DNA of 47,324 nt from CALKHT01 sp964511575 (GCA_964511575.1 CAZEFM010000016.1:1-47324); one strand, 5' to 3'; numbered from the stretch's first letter, positions 1-7,123 are shown. Made by a program: numbers and translations. Notes: a model not told the origin generated them from the sequence alone.

Positions 1-303
1 GAGCCCGAAACACCGCACCCGCCCATCACGAGCTGCCTTCAAGCCCATGCGGCGCTTGAGCATGCCCCGCCGGCGAGGCGACAGCGCCCACCATCATCCC
101 CCCTCGCGCGCACCTAAACGAAAGCCCGGGGATCGCCATCCCCGCGACATCCTCCGGGCCGTCGCCCCCCACCAATGAACCTCCCACCCGCCTCCACAGC
201 TACACCCTCTATCCCGGCACGCGCGTTGCACGGCACCGATCAAGTGCATCACCCGCACCCGCCACGGCAACATGCACGCCGGTCCTGTGCAAAGGGTTCT
301 GCC
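1..303. other. Left-edge region without a recognised gene
   Basis: No convincing coding region was found. The frame of the following lipoprotein stays open to about 175, but the signal peptide at 304 marks the real start. The one structured element is the hairpin at 121-144. Sequence before 120 may be the tail or 3' flank of a gene lying outside the window. Confidence 0.5.
121..144. terminator. GC-rich hairpin (terminator-like, repeated in window)
   Basis: The stem CGGGGAT (127-133) pairs with ATCCCCG (138-144) around the loop CGCC. The left flank AAAGCC is not matched on the right. Nearly the same element recurs at 43969-43999, where both flanks pair and it follows a stop codon. This copy probably ends a transcript from left of the window, or is a degenerate copy of a dispersed hairpin. 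Confidence 0.4.
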
Positions 304-1116
304 ATGCGAATCGCGTCACTGGTCCTGGCTCTGCTGCTGGTGGGTTGCTCGGCCAACAAGCCACGCAACCCCTCGTTCAACGTCACCATGGAACAGGCCA
401 AGGCGGCGCTGCGGCACATGGAGCGACACCCGCGCCCACTGAAGCGGCCGGTGCTGGTGCTGTCCGGCTACATGGATCCGGGCTTCGCCGCCGGAAGCTT
501 CGCCGTGCGCCTGCGCAACCTCACCGGCGACTCGCGCATCCAGGCCATCGCCTTCGCCTTCTGCCGTGACTTCGATGAATGCCGTCGACGCGTCATCGAA
601 ACCGTCGAGGAACACTTCCCCAGCGACGATCCCGACTGGACCACCGAGGTGGATGTGGTGGCGATCTCGATGGGTGGCGTCGTCGGCCGATACGCTGCGA
701 TGGACATCACCCCACCCGCTACCAGCGCGAACAACAGCGACGATCCGCTGGCACACAAACGTCTGAAGGTTGCGCGCATGTTCACCATCGCCTCGCCCCA
801 TCGCGGCGCGCCGCTGGCTGACCTGCCCACCTTCGACCGCGTGCAGATCGACATGCGCATGGGCTCGACGTTCATCGAATCGCTCGAACCCCCCAACGGC
901 GACTACGAGCTTTACGCCTACGTGCGCCTCGGCGATCGGACCGTCGGCCCCGCCAACGCCGCCCCACCGGGCCAGACTCCCTGGTGGGTTGCACGCCCCT
1001 TCCCCTCGCCCGCCCATGCCGGCGCGTTCACCGATGCCCGCATCATCGCCGATGTCGCCCGCCGACTGCGCGGCGAAACCGCCTTCGCCACCCACCCGCC
1101 ATCACCGCTGCCGTAG
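304..1116 (+). CDS. Lipase/esterase-like alpha/beta hydrolase, predicted lipoprotein
   Basis: About 270 residues. The start at 304 is chosen because it begins a lipoprotein signal: Met-Arg, a hydrophobic core, then the lipobox LVGC with Cys about 17. A weak Shine-Dalgarno (AAAGGG) lies 8 nt upstream. The mature part resembles PGAP1/LipA-type alpha/beta hydrolases: a strand-turn segment PVLVLSGYMDPG where the oxyanion loop would be, and the nucleophile elbow VAISMGGVVGRY (G-x-S-x-G variant with Ser in ISMGG). A later TIASPHRGAPLAD segment resembles the conserved SPHxG region of lipases. It is probably a membrane-anchored esterase acting in the periplasm; the substrate cannot be inferred. A start at 175 would bury the signal peptide and is rejected. 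Confidence 0.72.
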   Translation: MRIASLVLALLLVGCSANKPRNPSFNVTMEQAKAALRHMERHPRPLKRPVLVLSGYMDPGFAAGSFAVRLRNLTGDSRIQAIAFAFCRDFDECRRRVIETVEEHFPSDDPDWTTEVDVVAISMGGVVGRYAAMDITPPATSANNSDDPLAHKRLKVARMFTIASPHRGAPLADLPTFDRVQIDMRMGSTFIESLEPPNGDYELYAYVRLGDRTVGPANAAPPGQTPWWVARPFPSPAHAGAFTDARIIADVARRLRGETAFATHPPSPLP

Positions 1117-1268
1117 CACACCGCCATCATGAACCCGGCTCACTTTTCCACCGCGCACGCCAATCGTCGATGAAGGTCGTCCGATAAAACCCTGCCGCAC
1201 AACATCACAGCAAGCTTGCGCTCCATCGCGCGAAAAAATTCAAGTTCGGCTCTTGCGTCCGAAGCGGT

Positions 1269-1302
1269 TATATGCTCTGGTTAAGCCAGTGGAGGCTTAA
1301 CC
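1269..1302 (+). promoter_or_regulatory. -10-like box and perfect 9-bp palindrome covering the Shine-Dalgarno
   Basis: GGTTAAGCC (1279-1287) and GGCTTAACC (1294-1302) form a perfect inverted repeat around AGTGGA. The right arm ends exactly at the ATG at 1303, and the only Shine-Dalgarno (GGAGG, 1291-1295) lies in the loop and right arm. TATATG (1269-1274) is a possible -10 box, with a weak TTCGGC (1245-1250) 18 nt upstream as -35. The palindrome could be a repressor operator or an RNA hairpin that hides the ribosome site. Confidence 0.55.
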
Positions 1303-1491
1303 ATGAAACTGGCGATGCACTATGCGATGTGGGGGGCTGCGATGGCGGCGGTGGTGTACGTGGCGGTCGGCGAAGGTGCCGGCGCGCTCTACAACAACCC
1401 GCTGGCGTGCATCGGCGTGGCACTGATCGGGCTGGGACTGTGCAAGCACGCCGCCCAACAGCAGCAGGCCGAACCCGCAAGCGACGCGTGA
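1303..1491 (+). CDS. Small membrane protein of unknown function (62 aa)
   Basis: I do not recognise a family. The product has two hydrophobic stretches: residues about 7-22, ending in VAVGEGAG, and about 33-47, containing CIGVALIGLGLC. It ends in a Gln/Ala-rich hydrophilic tail. It is probably a two-helix inner-membrane protein. The start follows GGAGG by 7 nt, but that site sits inside a perfect palindrome, so expression is probably regulated. Neighbours on both sides are unrelated, so it is likely monocistronic. Reality as a gene rests on the Shine-Dalgarno, the palindrome and the clean membrane topology. Confidence 0.6.
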   Translation: MKLAMHYAMWGAAMAAVVYVAVGEGAGALYNNPLACIGVALIGLGLCKHAAQQQQAEPASDA

Positions 1492-1639
1492 TCCATCAAC
1501 AACCCGTTCGCCCGACGCCCAACAGGCCACAACACTGGCGAACGGTTCAGGCACACACCCACCAAGGACGGTTCGGTCGCCTGCATGGGAACCGGCGGCC
1601 GAGCCGTCCGCATCATTCCCCTTCCCCCCTTTTCCCCAC

Positions 1640-1667
1640 CAATCAACAACCACCCACGCCAGACGCC
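1640..1667 (+). repeat. Degenerate 7-bp-phased repeat (weak copy)
   Basis: Four consecutive 7-mers can be aligned: CAATCAA, CAACCAC, CCACGCC, AGACGCC. They lie in the 217-nt gap between the convergent genes ending at 1491 and 1709. This is one of the weaker members of the heptad family best seen at 34172-34241 and 42846-42894. Confidence 0.35.
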
Positions 1668-1708
1668 AGGGTGGCGATCACACATATTCACCATGACTGA
1701 TGGTTGGA

Positions 1709-1957
1709 TCAGGCGGTCGGGTCGGCGTTCTTTCGGCTGATATACCAGACCGCGCCGCCGAACGTCCCCGCCAGAAGAAACGGCGCGGACATCATCACGA
1801 GAATCGAGTAGTAGAACCCTTCCGCCGCCCCGCCGCGCTGCGTCCCGTCCTCCAGCGAAGGCAGGATGTCCTTGCAGTTGGGACACGCCCACACCTCACC
1901 CGCCAGAACGAGCAGAACAAAAGCAGCGAAAAAGACGGCAGGAAGGCGTTTGAGCAT
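1709..1957 (-). CDS. Small exported/membrane protein with CxxC motif (82 aa)
   Basis: The product starts with a signal peptide (MLKRLPAVFF then a hydrophobic run to about residue 23). Immediately after it comes CPNC at residues 25-28, suggesting a metal site or redox disulfide outside the cytoplasm. A second hydrophobic helix spans residues about 50-73, followed by a short charged cytoplasmic tail (SRKNADPTA). I infer an inner-membrane protein with a short extracytoplasmic CxxC loop. No family name is assigned; a role in metal or thiol handling is only a guess. There is no Shine-Dalgarno; a promoter lies immediately upstream, so the mRNA may be nearly leaderless. Confidence 0.65.
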   Translation of the reverse strand: MLKRLPAVFFAAFVLLVLAGEVWACPNCKDILPSLEDGTQRGGAAEGFYYSILVMMSAPFLLAGTFGGAVWYISRKNADPTA

Positions 1958-1966
1958 GATGGAGCC

Positions 1967-1995
1967 ATTATCGTCCGACAGAACGACAGGGGCAA
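1967..1995 (-). promoter_or_regulatory. Sigma-70-like promoter for the CxxC membrane protein
   Basis: On the minus strand TTGCCC (1995-1990) is followed by a 17-nt spacer and GATAAT (1972-1967). The ATG at 1957 is only 9 nt past the -10 box, so transcription would start 2-4 nt before the start codon. Confidence 0.55.
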
Positions 1996-2162
1996 GTGGG
2001 GGCGTGCCGATTGCCGATTGGGAGCCCCGCCACTCGCTGACTTCTGGCCTCTGTCCGTCAAGCTTCCCATTGATTTTCGTATTTTATCCGGGTATGATTG
2101 AATCGTCCAGCGCCGCTCTCCCCCAAGGGGACATCTGCCACCGTGCGCGCAAATCCGAGGAA

Positions 2163-2183
2163 CAATCCGCAGTCCGCAATTCA
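2163..2183 (+). repeat. Degenerate heptad repeat
   Basis: Three phased 7-mers are present: CAATCCG, CAGTCCG, CAATTCA. Two more of the same type (CAATCGG twice, minus strand) lie at 2007-2020. They resemble the CAATCGG/CAATCAA units upstream of lepA. Confidence 0.45.
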
Positions 2184-2370
2184 AAAAGACCATGTCGTCT
2201 TTGTCGTGTTTGTCGTGGGGGTGACATCGTCGTTTTTCGTCGTAAGACATAACCAACACATCACTTGCAGCAACACGACAGAGGTGCGAGGGGGGAGGGG
2301 GTGACATCCTGAAATAAGTTCGAAACATCGATACAGCACGCGCCAAGCGCCGAATCTTTTCACTGTCCTT

Positions 2371-2379
2371 TGCTACGAT
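2371..2379 (+). promoter_or_regulatory. Extended -10 promoter, leaderless arrangement
   Basis: TGC-TACGAT forms an extended -10 element (TGN plus TAnnAT). Its last base is 6 nt from the ATG at 2386 and there is no Shine-Dalgarno, so the transcript would start at or within a base or two of the start codon. Confidence 0.5.
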
Positions 2380-2385
2380 GAAACG

Positions 2386-3339
2386 ATGCCAGCACGGGTA
2401 CTGATTACCGAAACGTTGGATCCCGCATGTGCCGAATGGCTCAGCGAGCGGATGGATGTGCAGTGGTGCCCACTGAACGAGGCGGACCGTCTCGATGAGC
2501 TGCTGCCCACCGCCGACGCGGTGATCGTGCGCACCTACACGCAGGTGAACGAGGCGTTTCTCCAGCGTGCGCCGAACCTGAAAGTCGTCGGCCGGGCCGG
2601 CGTCGGGCTGGACAACATCGATTTGGAAGCGTGTCGTCAGCGCAACGTGCAGGTGGTCTACACCCCCGATGCCAACACGCAGGCGGTCGTCGAGTACGTG
2701 TTGGGGTTGATGCTCGATTCGTGTCGGCCGCGACCGGTGCTCAACCACATCGTCACGCCGGAAGTGTTCCACCAGCTTCGCGCGGAACAGGTGGGCAAAC
2801 AGCTTGAAGAACTGACGCTGGGCATTCTCGGGTTCGGCCGCATCGGCAAACGGCTGGGCGAGGTGGCACACGCCATCGGGATGAACCTGCGTGTGCACGA
2901 TCTGCTGCCGGAGGTGGAGCTGCGCAAGAAGGTCGATTACGCGTTCCAGTATGTGCCATCGATGGAAACGCTTTTCGAACGCTCGGATGTGGTGAGCATT
3001 CACGTGGACGGCCGCGCCAGCAACCGGCACCTCATCAATGCGGCGGCGCTGTCGCACATGATGGACGATGTGCTGCTGATCAACACGTCGCGCGGCATGG
3101 TGATCGACAACGCGGCGCTGGCGACATGGGCGAAGCAGCGTCCCAAGGCCCGTGTGATTCTCGATGTGCACGACCCGGAACCCCCGCCGGCGGATTACCC
3201 GTTGTGGGGGGTGGAGAACGTGCTGCTCATGCCACACCTGGCATCGCGGACCGACCGCGCGCTGCAGAACATGAGTTGGGTCTGCCGCGACGTTGTGACC
3301 GTTCTTGAAGGCGGGGCCCCGCAATACCCCGCCTGGTGA
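2386..3339 (+). CDS. D-2-hydroxyacid dehydrogenase (phosphoglycerate-dehydrogenase-like), 317 aa
   Basis: This NAD-dependent oxidoreductase belongs to the SerA/D-isomer-specific 2-hydroxyacid dehydrogenase family. Seen in order: the substrate-domain motif VGRAGVGLDNID (about 70-81), the Rossmann loop LGILGFGRIGKRL (about 145-157), LLINTSRGMVID (about 227-238) carrying the catalytic Arg, LDVHDPEP (about 259-266) with the catalytic Glu, and MPHLASRT (about 282-289) with the catalytic His. The Arg-Glu-His triad is therefore complete. At 317 residues it lacks the C-terminal ACT/ASB regulatory domains of full-length SerA, so it could act in serine synthesis or on another 2-hydroxyacid. No serine-pathway gene is adjacent. 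The start is the ATG next to the extended -10 box. Confidence 0.88.
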   Translation: MPARVLITETLDPACAEWLSERMDVQWCPLNEADRLDELLPTADAVIVRTYTQVNEAFLQRAPNLKVVGRAGVGLDNIDLEACRQRNVQVVYTPDANTQAVVEYVLGLMLDSCRPRPVLNHIVTPEVFHQLRAEQVGKQLEELTLGILGFGRIGKRLGEVAHAIGMNLRVHDLLPEVELRKKVDYAFQYVPSMETLFERSDVVSIHVDGRASNRHLINAAALSHMMDDVLLINTSRGMVIDNAALATWAKQRPKARVILDVHDPEPPPADYPLWGVENVLLMPHLASRTDRALQNMSWVCRDVVTVLEGGAPQYPAW

Positions 3340-3447
3340 GCCGCCCCGGCTCGCCGTATCAACCTGAAACGCACCGCAGCCGCGCCCATCGCCGCGTGAT
3401 CGGCCGTGTGTCTCACGGGTGCTGTCCGTGGTCGGCACGATTCCGGT

Positions 3448-3475
3448 GGAATTGCTTTCCCCCGCCGGCCGCATG
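3448..3475 (+). promoter_or_regulatory. Possible ECF-type promoter upstream of the sigma operon
   Basis: GGAATT (3448-3453) resembles the -35 of many ECF promoters. A CATGCAT block follows after about 16 nt, roughly 35-40 nt before the sigma gene. This would fit autoregulation, but the match is weak and only suggestive. Confidence 0.22.
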
Positions 3476-3512
3476 CATAAAAATCAGTGCCCGATGCGTG
3501 TAAGAGGTGACG

Positions 3513-4043
3513 ATGCACGAGAAAGCAGCGCTGAGGCAGGAACTGGAAACCGTTTACCGGTCCCACCGTCAGGGGTTGTACAGCCTGGCGCTGGCGGTGA
3601 CGGGTGTTCCCGACCGCGCTGAGGATGCGGTGCAGGAAGCGTTTGCGCGGTTGTTCGCCCGGCAGGCGCGGCCCGACGGCGACGTGGTGGCGTACGTCTT
3701 TGCCACCGTGCGGAACACGGCGATCGACCTGGTGCGACGTCACGGCCCGTCGCCGACCCCGCTGGGCGACGCGATCTACGCCGATGCCACCGTCACGCCG
3801 AACCATCCCGGCACATCGCTGCTGCAGGCGGAAACGCAGGCGCTGGTGCGGCAGGCGATCAGCGAACTGCCCGAGGAGCAGGCGCAGGTGGTGCTGCTCA
3901 AGACGCACGCCGGCCTGACGTTCGAGCAGATCGCCTCGGTGGTCGAAGCGCCGCTGGGCACGGTGACGAGCCGCTATCGCCGAGGGTTGGAACGGTTGCG
4001 TGAGAAGCTTGAAGCGTTGGGCGTGTGGGAGACGACACGATGA
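3513..4043 (+). CDS. ECF-family RNA polymerase sigma factor
   Basis: The 176-residue product is a sigma-70 family factor with only regions 2 and 4. Region 2 includes YSLALAVTGVPDRAEDAVQEAF (about 28-49) and a VAYVFATVRNTAIDLVRR segment (about 69-86). Region 4 spans about 115-165, with LPEEQAQVVLLKTHAGLTFE followed by an LGTVTSRYRRGLERLREKL helix-turn-helix. The linker between the regions is short, as in ECF factors. An ATG at 3513 is preferred over the in-frame GTG at 3507 because AAGAGG lies 5 nt upstream of it. The stop overlaps the next ATG by 4 nt, so it is translationally coupled to a candidate anti-sigma gene. Confidence 0.88.
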   Translation: MHEKAALRQELETVYRSHRQGLYSLALAVTGVPDRAEDAVQEAFARLFARQARPDGDVVAYVFATVRNTAIDLVRRHGPSPTPLGDAIYADATVTPNHPGTSLLQAETQALVRQAISELPEEQAQVVLLKTHAGLTFEQIASVVEAPLGTVTSRYRRGLERLREKLEALGVWETTR

Positions 4044-4519
4044 ACGAGCACGATCGGGACATCGAACAGTTGCTGGAACAGATGCCGCTGCGCGAGCCGT
4101 CGCAGGCGCTGGATGCGAAGGTGCTGGGCGCATCGCAGCCGGTTGTCGCATCGCTGCGTGATCGGTCGCAATGGCGTCTGGCGGGCTGGCTCAGTGCGGC
4201 GGCGCTGCTGATTGCCGGGGCGACACTGGCGATCACGCTCTGGGCGGCGCAGCGCCATCGCATCGACCGCAGCGGCGTGAACGGCTCGCCCCTGCAGCCC
4301 CCCACCGCCATCGCCTTCGACCCGGTGCGACACGAGACGGTGCTGTCGCATCTTTCCGATGAAGGCGTCGTCTACCTCGCGGATGACCTTCCCATGCGGC
4401 GGGTGCGACGGCAGACGCTGCAGCGGGTGGAATGGGTCGACGCCGCTCGCGACATTCGCATGGAAACCACCCTGCCCCTGCAGGAACAGTGGATGCTCGT
4501 ACCGATCAGCTTCGACTGA
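4040..4519 (+). CDS. Single-TM protein, candidate anti-sigma factor (159 aa)
   Basis: No named family is recognised with certainty. The protein has a hydrophilic N-terminus (about 1-43, with DIEQLLEQMPLREPSQALDA), one transmembrane helix (about 47-70, LAGWLSAAALLIAGATLAIT) and a C-terminal domain of about 85 residues, probably outside the cytoplasm. This topology, and the ATGA overlap with the ECF sigma gene, fit a membrane-bound anti-sigma factor whose N-terminus binds the sigma factor. No HxxxCxxC zinc motif of the ZAS class is present. Function is inferred from position and topology. Confidence 0.7.
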   Translation: MNEHDRDIEQLLEQMPLREPSQALDAKVLGASQPVVASLRDRSQWRLAGWLSAAALLIAGATLAITLWAAQRHRIDRSGVNGSPLQPPTAIAFDPVRHETVLSHLSDEGVVYLADDLPMRRVRRQTLQRVEWVDAARDIRMETTLPLQEQWMLVPISFD

Positions 4520-4568
4520 AACAAACGTCACGGATGCACAGGCATTGATTGATCAGGAGATTTGAACC

Positions 4569-5843
4569 ATGAAACATCAGCAACGGTGGATGGCACTTGG
4601 ATTGGCGGGTGTGCTGGGTCTGAGCGGCGTAACGCTCGCACAGGATGCGGCAGTGCAAATCGCTCCACGACGCACGGTGGTGCGCAGCGTGTTGGCATCG
4701 TCCGCGGTGCCGCGCCTCGGCATTGCGGCGGAGTCGATGCCCGGCGCGCTGGCGGCGCAACTGGGGCTGCCCGAAGGCGTGGGCCTGGTGGTGTCGCGTG
4801 TGGCGGAGGGTGTGGACCACGGCTTCAAGCAACACGATGTGCTGCACAAGATGGGCGATCAGGTGCTGACCAACGTGGATCAGTTGCGCAAGCTGCTGGA
4901 CACGCACGACAAGGGCGCGAAGATCACGTTCACCGTGATTCGGGCCGGCAAGCCGGTGGAGGTGACGGTGACGCTGCCGGAGAAGGTGGAACGGCGTGTG
5001 GCGTTCGGCGAAGCGCCGGCAATGGTGCGTGTGCCGTTTCTGGGGGTGGCGTCGGAGCCGGTGAGCCCTCAGGTGGCGGCGCAACTGGGGCTGGAGGAAG
5101 GCACGGGTGTGGTGGCGGTGGCGGTGATCGACGATTCGCCGGCCGCGAAGGCGGGACTGCGCCGGCACGACATCCTGCTCAAGGTCGACGGCGAAGCGGT
5201 TGGCCACCCCGATGAACTGCGACGCCGCATCCGCGAGAGCAAGGCTGGGCAGAAAGTCACGCTCGAAGTGTTGCGCGAGGGTAAGACCATCACGCTCGAG
5301 GCGGAATTGGTGGAGAAGGATGTGGTCGAGAACCCCGGGGGGGTGATTGGTCGCGACCGGATGTTCCTCATTCCGCCGGGCCACGATCTCTTTGACGGCG
5401 AGGATCCCTTTGAGATGCAGATGAACGAGATGATGCTGCGTATGGGCCCGGAGCTGGAGCGCATGCGTGAGCAGATGCGTCAGTTCATGCTGGAGCGTCG
5501 CGACGGCGTGCCGGTGTTCCCCGACTTTGAGGGCGGTCCGATGGACATGCGGATCGAGATTCCCGAGGGGATCGCGGCGGGCGGCGTGTCGGTGTCGACC
5601 TTCGCCGATGGCACGCACGTGATCACGCTGACCCGCAAGGGCGGGGAGGCGACGCTGGAGGTGAAGGATGCGGCGGGCGAGGTGATTTTCAACGGCCCGT
5701 GGAACACGGAGGAAGACAAGGCCAAGCTGCCCCAGGAGCTTCGCGCGAAGGTGGAAGCGATGCGTCAGCCGATGGAAATGCGGCTTCGCCTCCGCCCGGG
5801 GAGCCCGCAGCCAAAGGCCCGGCCGGGCGACATGATGGTGTGA
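4569..5843 (+). CDS. Exported protein with two PDZ domains (424 aa)
   Basis: A signal peptide (MKHQQRWMALGLAG... cut near TLAQDA, about residue 25) sends the protein out of the cytoplasm. PDZ domain 1 covers about 48-140, and PDZ domain 2 about 155-255 with the typical SPAAKAGLRRHDILLKVDG segment. A Met/Glu-rich stretch (about 270-320) and a C-terminal domain with no recognised fold follow. No trypsin-like or S41 catalytic domain is present, so it is a PDZ adaptor or sensor rather than a DegP-like protease. A clear AGGAGAT precedes the ATG. It lies 49 nt after the anti-sigma-like gene, so it may be part of the same envelope-stress operon. Confidence 0.82.
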   Translation: MKHQQRWMALGLAGVLGLSGVTLAQDAAVQIAPRRTVVRSVLASSAVPRLGIAAESMPGALAAQLGLPEGVGLVVSRVAEGVDHGFKQHDVLHKMGDQVLTNVDQLRKLLDTHDKGAKITFTVIRAGKPVEVTVTLPEKVERRVAFGEAPAMVRVPFLGVASEPVSPQVAAQLGLEEGTGVVAVAVIDDSPAAKAGLRRHDILLKVDGEAVGHPDELRRRIRESKAGQKVTLEVLREGKTITLEAELVEKDVVENPGGVIGRDRMFLIPPGHDLFDGEDPFEMQMNEMMLRMGPELERMREQMRQFMLERRDGVPVFPDFEGGPMDMRIEIPEGIAAGGVSVSTFADGTHVITLTRKGGEATLEVKDAAGEVIFNGPWNTEEDKAKLPQELRAKVEAMRQPMEMRLRLRPGSPQPKARPGDMMV

Positions 5844-5846
5844 GAT

Positions 5847-5904
5847 ACGCCGAGGTTCGGCGTCGAGGAGCGTGGCGCGCATCCGGGGGCGCGACACGCT
5901 CTTT
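5847..5904 (+). terminator. Tandem hairpins ending the sigma/PDZ operon
   Basis: A perfect ACGCCGA-GGT-TCGGCGT hairpin (5847-5863) starts 3 nt after the stop. It is followed by AGCGTG(G)CGCGC paired with GCGCG(A)CACGCT (5869-5900) and then CTTT. The short T run makes intrinsic termination likely but not certain. Confidence 0.55.
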
Positions 5905-5986
5905 CCACTTCACTGACGCGTCGCGACCGCCGCGATCGATGGGGAAACACCTGGAGCGAATGTTCGATTTCGCGCGAGGAGACGGC

Positions 5987-5992
5987 TAGGCT
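5987..5992 (+). promoter_or_regulatory. Possible -10 box (TAGGCT), 7 nt before the HAD gene
   Basis: TAGGCT fits a loose TAnnnT -10 box and lies 7 nt before the ATG at 6000. No Shine-Dalgarno is correctly spaced. It is a weak example of the leaderless pattern seen elsewhere in the window. Confidence 0.3.
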
Positions 5993-5999
5993 ATGGGCT

Positions 6000-6860
6000 A
6001 TGAAGTACCGTATGCTCGGCGTCGATCTGGACGGCACGCTGCTGGATTCCTACGGGAAAGTCAGTGCTCAGAACCTTCACGCGCTGCGGCGGGCGCAGGA
6101 CGCGGGACTGCTCGTCGTTCCCTGCACCGGTCGCGCATGGCGCGAATCGCACCGCGCGCTGGCGGAGGCGGCCCATTTGGAACTGGGCGTCTTCGTGACC
6201 GGCGCGGCGATCAGCGAAATGCCCACCGGTCACCCGCTCGACACCGCAACCATGGACACCAGCCTCGCCTGGCGGATCGTGCAGGTGCTGCAGGAACTGC
6301 CCGAAGCGGTGCTCATTTTCCGCGATGCTCATCGCGCCGGGCACGACTATCTCGTCACCGGTCGCGGCAAGCTCAGCGCCAACACGCGGTGGTGGTTCGA
6401 CCACACCCGTTCCATGGTGCATCATCAGCCGACCATCTGCGAGGACGATCTCCTGCACACGCTGCGGGTGGGCATGGTAGCGGGCAACGACCGCATGGCG
6501 AGGGTGCTGCCGCAACTGCGCGAACTGTGCGGCGACCAGATTGTTTCGCACGCCTTTGCGGGGATCAATCTGCCCGATCAGGACGAGCAGCTTTACGTGC
6601 TGGAGGTGTTTGCCCGAGGTGTCGACAAGTGGCGCGGCCTGCAGTGGATCGCCCGCCAGCACAACATCGCCGACGACGAGATCGCGGTGATCGGCGACGG
6701 GGTGAACGATCTGTCGATGTTCGCCACTTCGAGCTGCGCGATTGCGATGGGCAATGCGATCGAGCCTGTCCGTCATGCCGCACGGTACATCACGCTGACC
6801 AACGATGAGCATGGCGTTGCGCATGCCATCGACATGCTGCTCACGGAGAAGTGGCAGTGA
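6000..6860 (+). CDS. HAD-superfamily hydrolase, Cof/SupH type (286 aa)
   Basis: A Mg-dependent phosphatase of the haloacid dehalogenase superfamily. Motif I LGVDLDGTLLDS (about 6-17) supplies the nucleophile Asp and the acid-base Asp. Motif II is the Thr of VPCTGRAW (about 40-47), and a motif IV segment VIGDGVNDLSMF (about 230-241) carries the metal-binding Asp pair. The insert between motifs II and III is large, as in Cof-type (C2 cap) enzymes, which usually dephosphorylate sugar phosphates, nucleotides or flavin intermediates. The substrate cannot be assigned. It stands alone between the sigma operon and convergent minus-strand genes. Confidence 0.87.
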   Translation: MKYRMLGVDLDGTLLDSYGKVSAQNLHALRRAQDAGLLVVPCTGRAWRESHRALAEAAHLELGVFVTGAAISEMPTGHPLDTATMDTSLAWRIVQVLQELPEAVLIFRDAHRAGHDYLVTGRGKLSANTRWWFDHTRSMVHHQPTICEDDLLHTLRVGMVAGNDRMARVLPQLRELCGDQIVSHAFAGINLPDQDEQLYVLEVFARGVDKWRGLQWIARQHNIADDEIAVIGDGVNDLSMFATSSCAIAMGNAIEPVRHAARYITLTNDEHGVAHAIDMLLTEKWQ

Positions 6861-6890
6861 GGTGACCAGGCCTCGCAGACGATGGATGGA

Positions 6891-7058
6891 TCAACTCGGT
6901 TTGATGTGGCGGGAGTTCTGGTTGCCGCCTTCGATCCACTCCTGCACGTTCTGCGTGGCGTCGTGAATGTCCTTACCGAAGCCTTTGACCGCGTTGCACC
7001 CGGTCAGCGTCAGCAGCGGTGTCAGAACGAACAGAAGCAGGAGCAGGCATCTCACCAT
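6891..7058 (-). CDS. Entericidin A/B-like small lipoprotein (55 aa)
   Basis: A short signal peptide (MVRCLLLLLFVLTPLL) ends in the lipobox LTGC with Cys about 21. It is followed by NAVKGFGKDIHDA, which matches the entericidin pattern C-N-x-x-x-G-x-G-x-D-I. In E. coli, EcnA and EcnB are cell-envelope lipoproteins reported as an antidote/toxin pair; only one copy is seen here, so that role should not be assumed. The start at 7058 places the signal peptide at the N-terminus. An in-frame ATG at 7127 overlaps the permease stop by 4 nt (ATGA) and could give 23 extra residues, or just couple translation. Confidence 0.78.
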   Translation of the reverse strand: MVRCLLLLLFVLTPLLTLTGCNAVKGFGKDIHDATQNVQEWIEGGNQNSRHIKPS

Positions 7059-7123
7059 GGTGACGAATCCCAACAATGTTTCCGTTGGCGTTATCGGCTG
7101 GAGCGGGCGATCAACTGCAAAGT

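Larger units (their letters stand above)
1958..2385. other. 428-nt divergent intergenic region
   Basis: No gene is supported. The region holds the promoter for the minus-strand gene, short heptad repeats (2007-2020 and 2163-2183), two sequence words shared with the lepA upstream region (2202-2214 and 2228-2238), and an extended -10 box at 2371-2379. Confidence 0.6.

Noticed and set aside
1795..3474. Long minus-strand open frame opposite the hydroxyacid dehydrogenase
   Set aside because: The plus-strand gene has full catalytic motifs; the antisense product is Arg/His-rich without a family.
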